From positions 1 through 9,681 of the forward strand of contig JAUZQL010000090.1 in assembly GCA_030950975.1 (NCBI GenBank): a DNA stretch of 9,681 bases. Reading direction: 5' to 3'. The DNA is from Mariprofundaceae bacterium (GTDB lineage Bacteria > Pseudomonadota > Zetaproteobacteria > Mariprofundales > Mariprofundaceae). This document shows, in pieces, positions 5,886 through 9,681 of this stretch. Position numbers and translations under genes: made by a program. Positions within the stretch are counted from its first letter, which is position 1. Each line of letters starts with the position of its first letter. The notes below the pieces were generated by a model that did not search any database, was not told the origin of the DNA, and saw only the letters and a list, made by a program, of their open reading frames with translations.

Positions 5886-6658
5886 AAAATAGGTACCAAC
5901 ATACGATAATAGGGAAGATTTTGATCATACGATGTTTGAGGCTTACCTGCCCGCCATTGCTGAAAACGAATCCGAACCGCATGATGGTTTCCAGAAAATT
6001 CGGGCGACACACCCAATTGAACAGCACTACTCGGTAAACCCACAATCAATAAACCATACTTTTCATGCGATGATTGGGGATGCACCTGATCATAGCCATC
6101 TTTGGCAAGTTCCTCAGTCCAAGGTACAAAATCATGTAAAATACCATCAAGGTGACTCATAATGGCATAAATATCTTGCAATGATTCATTCAATTCGTTT
6201 TGAATGCCTAATGTTTGCCAAAAAATGGGTAAAATTTTAGGATAAAATAAACGATGACCTAGCCAATCTTGTTTTTTATGACAATTAAGCCACGATTGAA
6301 TCACGCCATCGTTGTACATGAAATCCAGCACTTGTGGTAATTTTTCAGCCAATACTTTTTCATAAGCTTCGAGACTATCATAAGCCTCAACAATCTGTTG
6401 CTCAAAAGGGGTGTTTTGCTGACTTAATAGCTTAAGATTTTTTTGAATGGCGTGAATCAATCCTACAATTTCAGGCACAGCGGGCTTGCGTGCGGTACTG
6501 CCTAATAACGATTCTTGTAAATCATGAATGGCTTGCAACCAAGCATACGCATCATCATGTAATCGAGCATGTTCTAAACATTCCAATGCATTACGGCATT
6601 CCAAGAACGAATGCATCCGTGGTGTCAGGGCAAAAGAAAAACGAATAAGCTGGTTCAT
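5882..6658 (-). CDS. zapD: Cell division protein ZapD (FtsZ-bundling, DUF1342)
   Basis: ZapD is a cytoplasmic protein that cross-links FtsZ filaments and stabilises the division ring. The 258-residue length fits the family (about 250). The N-terminus 'IRFSFALTPRMHSFLECRNA' aligns with the E. coli start (VLFEHPLNEKMRTWLR...). The middle is helical, with 'LDFMYNDGVIQSWLNCHKK' and 'LNESLQDIYAIMSHL'. The C-terminus 'HHAVRIRFQQWRAGKPQ' matches the beta-domain block 'xxRFAIRFMPLD' and is followed by a short strand as expected. Its neighbour yacG, joined by a 4-nt overlap, strongly supports the call. It follows the phosphatase gene by 15 nt; no strong ribosome-binding site is visible before ATG 6658, and an out-of-frame ATG lies 5 nt upstream. 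Confidence 0.88.
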   Translation of the reverse strand: MNQLIRFSFALTPRMHSFLECRNALECLEHARLHDDAYAWLQAIHDLQESLLGSTARKPAVPEIVGLIHAIQKNLKLLSQQNTPFEQQIVEAYDSLEAYEKVLAEKLPQVLDFMYNDGVIQSWLNCHKKQDWLGHRLFYPKILPIFWQTLGIQNELNESLQDIYAIMSHLDGILHDFVPWTEELAKDGYDQVHPQSSHEKYGLLIVGLPSSAVQLGVSPEFSGNHHAVRIRFQQWRAGKPQTSYDQNLPYYRMLVPIL

Positions 6659-6673
6659 AACATAAGCACCGAC

Positions 6674-7132
6674 TTAAACCTTGATGCCAAAGCGTTGAAG
6701 CCAAGCATCCACCATTTGAGTGATTTCCGCATAGACATCATGAAAATAAGCTTCATTTTTACCCATAGGATCAGGCACTGTTTTACCGCCCATCGGTTGT
6801 GAAAGTAAAAAAACTTTTCCAATACTTGCTGGTCGCATCTTACTTAAATGTTGGCGCTGCCCTTGTTCCATCACCATAATCAAAGCAGCTCGATCGACAT
6901 CAGGAGCCAACAAGGTTTGAGAAACATGAGTGCTCATGTCCACGCCAAAATCCATCGCTACTTTGTATGCGGTAGATGGGACTTTACGCCCTGTCATCGC
7001 CAAAAGACCACGACTAAAACATTCAGCTTCGACACCCGCCTCTTGTAAGCGTAAGCGCATATAATATTCTGCAAAAGGACTTCGGCACATATTTCCAGCA
7101 CAAATCATCATGATAGGGGAAGGTAAAATCAT
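6674..7132 (-). CDS. Low-molecular-weight protein tyrosine phosphatase
   Basis: This is a cytoplasmic phosphatase of 152 residues, the normal family length. The active-site P-loop C-x5-R-S is intact as 'CAGNMCRSPFAE' (Cys11 nucleophile, Arg17, Ser18), and the general acid is Asp121 in 'VPDPMGKNEAYFHDVYAEI'. In the family the nucleophile Cys forms a phosphocysteine and the Asp protonates the leaving group. Many bacterial members (Wzb, Etp) act on tyrosine kinases of capsule export, but no such kinase or export gene is nearby, so the substrate is open. AAGGAG on the minus strand (complement of 7138-7143), 5 nt before the ATG, firmly sets the start. It lies between dnaQ (39 nt gap) and zapD (15 nt gap). 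Confidence 0.93.
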   Translation of the reverse strand: MILPSPIMMICAGNMCRSPFAEYYMRLRLQEAGVEAECFSRGLLAMTGRKVPSTAYKVAMDFGVDMSTHVSQTLLAPDVDRAALIMVMEQGQRQHLSKMRPASIGKVFLLSQPMGGKTVPDPMGKNEAYFHDVYAEITQMVDAWLQRFGIKV

Positions 7133-7171
7133 CTATTCTCCTTTATTTCTTAACTATCATACAGAGATGAA

Positions 7172-7900
7172 TCACGCATCCATCCACATCGCATGACCAC
7201 CACTTTCTTTCTGGATGCGTTGCATCAAAGCTTGGTGCGCTTGTTCTGCATTTGCTGGTACGCTAAGGCTAGCACGTTGTACTAGATGTGCTGTTTCCTG
7301 TTGCTCATTGTGCGCCCTATCAATTTCAGGCATCTGTACAAAACTCGATGCCGCTTGTGCAACAGCGTCCATACTTAATGAAAATTGGTTACCACCTGTC
7401 ATTGCCAAATACATTTCAGCCAAAAGTTCGGCATCCAACAATGCACCATGTAAGACACGATGCCCACGTTCCACACCATAACGATCACATAAGGCATCCA
7501 AACTATTGCGTTGATGAGGATGACGTTTTCGTGCCATAACCAAGGAATCAATCACGGGAATATCGCCAATATTTGAAAACCCTGCCTGCGATAATTCATA
7601 CATAATAAAACCCAAATCAAAGGGTGCGTTGTGAATCACCAAAGTTGCACCTTCAATAAAGGCTAAAAATTCATCGGCAATCTCTGGAAAAGTGGGTTTA
7701 TCTTTTACTTTAGCGTCATCAATGCCGTGAATACGTACCACCACGTCAGGAATCGGGCGACATGGGTTAATCAATCGATGAAATTTTGTATCCATTTGAA
7801 TGGCACGCTGAGTGACTTCCACCGCACCAATTTCAACCATACGATCGCCAGATTGGGGTGATAAACCTGTGGTTTCTGTATCTAACATTACAAAACGCAT
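7172..7900 (-). CDS. dnaQ: DNA polymerase III subunit epsilon (proofreading 3'-5' exonuclease)
   Basis: This subunit removes misincorporated nucleotides during replication as part of the core with alpha and theta. The 242-residue protein is full length. All exonuclease motifs are present: ExoI 'DTETTG' (Asp7, Glu9), ExoII 'HNAPFDLGF' (Asp95) and ExoIII epsilon-type 'HGALLDAELLAEMYLAMTGG' (His151, Asp156), plus 'RNSLDALCDRYGV' (131-143). 'QFSLSM' (172-177), directly after the exonuclease domain, sits where E. coli epsilon has its weak beta-clamp motif (QTSMAF). A Gln/Ala-rich linker follows, and the C-terminal 'QKESGGHAMWMDA' resembles the alpha-binding tail of E. coli epsilon. The start has AGGAG 11 nt upstream. 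In E. coli dnaQ is divergent from rnhA; here it lies between a PilZ gene and a phosphatase gene. Confidence 0.96.
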   Translation of the reverse strand: MRFVMLDTETTGLSPQSGDRMVEIGAVEVTQRAIQMDTKFHRLINPCRPIPDVVVRIHGIDDAKVKDKPTFPEIADEFLAFIEGATLVIHNAPFDLGFIMYELSQAGFSNIGDIPVIDSLVMARKRHPHQRNSLDALCDRYGVERGHRVLHGALLDAELLAEMYLAMTGGNQFSLSMDAVAQAASSFVQMPEIDRAHNEQQETAHLVQRASLSVPANAEQAHQALMQRIQKESGGHAMWMDA

Positions 7901-7925
7901 GTTGGTAGTAGCTCCTATGCTTGCG

Positions 7926-8228
7926 TTAACAATTTAAACCCACCCAAGCGTGAGGGTTCAGTAAATCCTTATGTTGTAACCATACAATTTCTGCATTTAA
8001 CTGCTGATAAGATAATACGCCTTGTTCATCATATTCAGGAATGTTCACCCCAAGCCGTTGATTTTCATTGTAATCGTCTAAATGTTCAACGATAAAACTT
8101 AAACCACCTTCTGAAATATCGCGTAACTCAACGGTACGCTTGTCATGATTTTGTTGGTTTTGAATTTTAATCTGAAAATTTGCAGATTTACGCGGATGTT
8201 GACGACGTTCATGTTCTATCTGATTCAT
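7926..8228 (-). CDS. PilZ domain protein (cyclic-di-GMP binding)
   Basis: This is a 100-residue single-domain PilZ protein. The two ligand-binding elements are intact: 'RQHPR' (Arg9 and Arg13, R-x3-R) near the N-terminus, and 'DISEGG' (Asp37, Ser39, Gly42, D-x-S-x2-G) at the start of the barrel. The end 'HAWVGLNC' is the usual last strand. The protein should therefore bind cyclic-di-GMP and pass the signal to a partner, which is not known. The start at 8228 is chosen because GAGAGGA lies just upstream and the R-x3-R motif begins soon after; the longer in-frame extension to 8318 runs into tsaD. It is 41 nt downstream of tsaD and 25 nt upstream of dnaQ. A PilP-like gene nearby on the other strand fits a link to pili, but proximity is the only evidence. 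Confidence 0.9.
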   Translation of the reverse strand: MNQIEHERRQHPRKSANFQIKIQNQQNHDKRTVELRDISEGGLSFIVEHLDDYNENQRLGVNIPEYDEQGVLSYQQLNAEIVWLQHKDLLNPHAWVGLNC

Positions 8229-8269
8229 AAATCCTCTCTTGGCGTTAAAAGCAAAAATTATGCCGTATT

Positions 8270-9301
8270 TTAGTCTGACTTTAGATCGGTCAGTGACCAA
8301 CGTGGTTGAGCATCCCAAGCTTGATCTGTCATGAGGTCGTATTGAAACCGCTTAAATGCAGCAAAGGCAATCATGGCCGCATTATCTGTACAATAATCAT
8401 GATTGGGTAGTGTCACCGATACACCTTGTTGATGCGCCTCTTTTTCAAGCAAATCACGCACATAACGATTGGCTGCCACACCACCTGCCATCAATAAACG
8501 TGGCACTCCTTGTTGTTGACACGCACGCAAACTTTTTTTCACCAAAACATCGCCCACCGCAGCTTCCATACAAGCTGCCATATCTTGACGAATTTTTGGT
8601 GTTACTTCACCCACATCACGAATGGCATACATCACGGCTGTTTTAAGCCCTGAAAAGCTGAAATGAAGGTGGTCGTGTTGCAACATCGGGCGAGGAAGTT
8701 TGAAACGTTTGGCATTGCCACCCACAGCACAACGTGAAATTTCAGGTCCTCCGGGGTAAGGCAAATCAAGGACACGTGCGGATTTATCAAAACATTCGCC
8801 TGCCGCATCATCCAATGTTTGACCAATAATACTGTAATCACCGACAGCATCGACACGTACCAACATGGTATGTCCACCTGAAACCAAGAGCGTAATAAAG
8901 GGAAATTCAGGCAATTCATGGCTTAAACCTGCCGCCAATAAATGCCCTTCCATATGATGAATAGGAAAAACGGGAATCTTATTCACCAAACCTGCGGCAC
9001 GGGCATAGGATGTGCCGACCAACAAAGCCCCCATCAAACCTGGCCCTGCTGTCACAGCAATGGCATCCACATCCTGCCAAGCACTTTGGGCATCCTGTAA
9101 CACCTCTTTAACCAACATGGGCAATACTTTTAAATGTTCACGGGATGCCACTTCAGGAACGACACCACCAAAACGTGCATGGATGGCAATTTGTGAGGCA
9201 ATACGTTCAGCCAATAGCTTGCCGTGACCTGAATCTACATCCCCATCATACAAAGCCACCGCCGTTTCATCACAAGATGATTCAATTCCTAAAATTCGCA
9301 T
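8270..9301 (-). CDS. tsaD: tRNA N6-adenosine threonylcarbamoyltransferase TsaD
   Basis: TsaD, with TsaB and TsaE, transfers the threonylcarbamoyl group made by TsaC onto A37 of tRNAs that read ANN codons (t6A). The 343-residue length is standard. Diagnostic motifs are 'GIESSCDETAVAL' (5-17), 'VPEVASREH' (48-56), 'HHMEGH' (115-120, metal ligands His116 and His120), 'VSGGHT' (140-145), 'DDAAGECFDK' (164-173), 'YPGGPEI' (182-188), 'FSFSGLKT' (214-221), 'MAGGVAANR' (271-279) and 'CTDNAAMIA' (304-312, metal ligand Asp306). All key residues are intact. The ATG at 9301 is preceded by a purine-rich AAGGAAAGGAA. It heads the minus-strand run and is divergent from the pilP-like gene; rpsU, its frequent partner in gammaproteobacteria, is not seen upstream. 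Confidence 0.98.
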   Translation of the reverse strand: MRILGIESSCDETAVALYDGDVDSGHGKLLAERIASQIAIHARFGGVVPEVASREHLKVLPMLVKEVLQDAQSAWQDVDAIAVTAGPGLMGALLVGTSYARAAGLVNKIPVFPIHHMEGHLLAAGLSHELPEFPFITLLVSGGHTMLVRVDAVGDYSIIGQTLDDAAGECFDKSARVLDLPYPGGPEISRCAVGGNAKRFKLPRPMLQHDHLHFSFSGLKTAVMYAIRDVGEVTPKIRQDMAACMEAAVGDVLVKKSLRACQQQGVPRLLMAGGVAANRYVRDLLEKEAHQQGVSVTLPNHDYCTDNAAMIAFAAFKRFQYDLMTDQAWDAQPRWSLTDLKSD

Positions 9302-9321
9302 GATATTTCCTTTCCTTGCAA

Positions 9322-9350
9322 GCTCTATCCGTTCGCTTAGGCTTCTTCAA
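9322..9350 (-). promoter_or_regulatory. Weak candidate promoter for the tsaD-led operon
   Basis: On the minus strand TTGAAG (complement of 9345-9350) and TAGAGC (complement of 9322-9327) are separated by exactly 17 nt, and the start would fall shortly before the tsaD ribosome-binding site. The -35 matches sigma70 at four of six bases and the -10 at only three, so the call rests on spacing and position. A perfect TATAAT also exists on this strand inside the palindrome (complement of 9370-9375), but with no good -35. Confidence 0.25.
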
Positions 9351-9359
9351 TCATTGAGT

Positions 9360-9388
9360 ACATCAAGGCATTATAAATGCGTTGATGT
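9360..9388. promoter_or_regulatory. 29-bp near-perfect palindrome upstream of pilP (possible operator or leader hairpin)
   Basis: The left arm ACATCAAGGCATT (9360-9372) and the right arm AATGCGTTGATGT (9376-9388) are complementary at 12 of 13 positions, with a single G/G mismatch and a 3-nt centre (ATA). TATAAA (9372-9377) on the plus strand and TATAAT (complement of 9370-9375) on the minus strand both lie across the centre, so a dimeric regulator bound here could block either divergent gene. The ribosome-binding site of pilP (GGAGG, 9393-9397) starts 5 nt after it, so a transcribed hairpin might instead affect translation. No T-run follows, which argues against a terminator. Confidence 0.5.
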
Positions 9389-9401
9389 CATCGGAGGCGG
9401 T

Positions 9402-9681
9402 ATGCTTTACAAATGGTTCATCGTAGCAAGTTATCTGTGTGTAGGAGCAGGGTGGGGAATAGGCATTGCCCAAGCCAGCAATGCACCTGAGCCAGCCATT
9501 CCAGATGCGAGACAACATCAAATGAAAGCCCCTTCCATTGATTTTGAACACTTGCGTGATCCTTTTACATCGTATTTAGACACCATTGCTTTGCGTGGTC
9601 AACGCTTATTAAAAGCTCAACACTCCAAGCTTTTCAACCGTAAACGAGAGCCTTTAGAAGTCTTTGATTTAAGCACATTAT
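9402..9681 (+). CDS. pilP: Type IV pilus assembly protein PilP-like (3' end outside window)
   Basis: Ninety-three codons are visible and the frame stays open to the window edge. The protein starts 'MLYKWFIVASYL', and the stretch to about residue 24 ('GIGIAQA') is a Sec signal peptide, probably cut by SPase I. Cys13 has no lipobox around it, so unlike many PilP proteins it does not look like a lipoprotein. 'LRDPFTSYLD' followed by 'RKREPLEVFDLSTL' near the end of the visible part matches the PilP pattern (lRsPF...RkREpLE.fpLdsL), after which the clamp-like domain that binds PilQ and PilNO would follow. In the classical pilMNOPQ order pilP has pilO just upstream; here the gene is first on its strand and divergent from tsaD. 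GGAGG (9393-9397) lies 4 nt before the ATG. Confidence 0.75.
   Translation, partial: MLYKWFIVASYLCVGAGWGIGIAQASNAPEPAIPDARQHQMKAPSIDFEHLRDPFTSYLDTIALRGQRLLKAQHSKLFNRKREPLEVFDLSTL

Noticed and set aside
6674..7132. Arsenate reductase (ArsC, thioredoxin type), which shares the phosphatase fold
   Set aside because: The extra redox cysteines of ArsC near the C-terminus are absent, while CxxNxCRS and the DPM acid loop are typical of tyrosine phosphatases.
8229..8318. In-frame N-terminal extension of the PilZ protein into tsaD
   Set aside because: The extension lacks PilZ features, overlaps the tsaD 3' end, and ATG 8228 has a strong ribosome-binding site right upstream.
9363..9551. Minus-strand open frame of 62 codons over the pilP start
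   Set aside because: It is antisense to the signal peptide region of pilP, has no ribosome-binding site, and has no recognisable content.
1..9681. CRISPR array, insertion sequence, prophage, toxin-antitoxin or defence gene cluster
   Set aside because: No regularly spaced repeats, transposase, integrase, phage or restriction domains were seen; nearly all sequence is assigned to housekeeping genes.

Overview
The window looks like a chromosomal stretch of a Gram-negative proteobacterium with moderate to low GC (by eye) and the standard genetic code. SspB, Hda, ZapD, YacG and a PilP-like protein together are typical of gamma- and betaproteobacteria and their near relatives. The RNase P RNA is type A but carries a small extra helix (P19 position) that E. 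coli lacks, so a lineage outside the enterics is likely. A low-GC zetaproteobacterium would fit, but nothing here proves it.

Layout. (1) 1-965, plus strand: the C-terminal half of a Bcr/CflA-like MFS efflux transporter, overlapping a VOC-family protein. (2) 966-1090: a small REP-like hairpin and the leader of rnpB. (3) 1090-1476: rnpB. (4) 1544-5268, plus strand: a tightly packed five-gene run of DAHP synthase, the ClpXP adaptor SspB, a periplasmic DUF2066-like protein, a CDP-alcohol phosphatidyltransferase and a DnaA-related Hda-like protein. Junctions are 4-nt or 16-nt overlaps or 2-nt gaps, so co-transcription and translational coupling are likely. (5) 5270-9301, minus strand: seven genes read in the order tsaD, a PilZ protein, dnaQ, a low-molecular-weight protein tyrosine phosphatase, zapD, yacG and a small membrane protein, with gaps of at most 41 nt. 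The last gene of this run ends one base from the end of the hda-like gene. (6) 9302-9401: a divergent intergenic region with a near-perfect 29-bp palindrome. (7) 9402-9681, plus strand: the start of a pilP-like gene that runs off the window.

The content is mostly housekeeping: aromatic amino acid synthesis, tRNA maturation (rnpB) and t6A modification (tsaD), replication (dnaQ, hda, yacG), division (zapD), proteolysis (sspB), phospholipid synthesis, and cyclic-di-GMP or type IV pilus functions (PilZ, PilP). I found no convincing new multi-gene system. The points most worth checking are the palindrome before pilP, the eroded nucleotide-binding motifs of the Hda-like protein, the cardiolipin-synthase-like signature of the CDP-alcohol enzyme and the REP-like hairpin.
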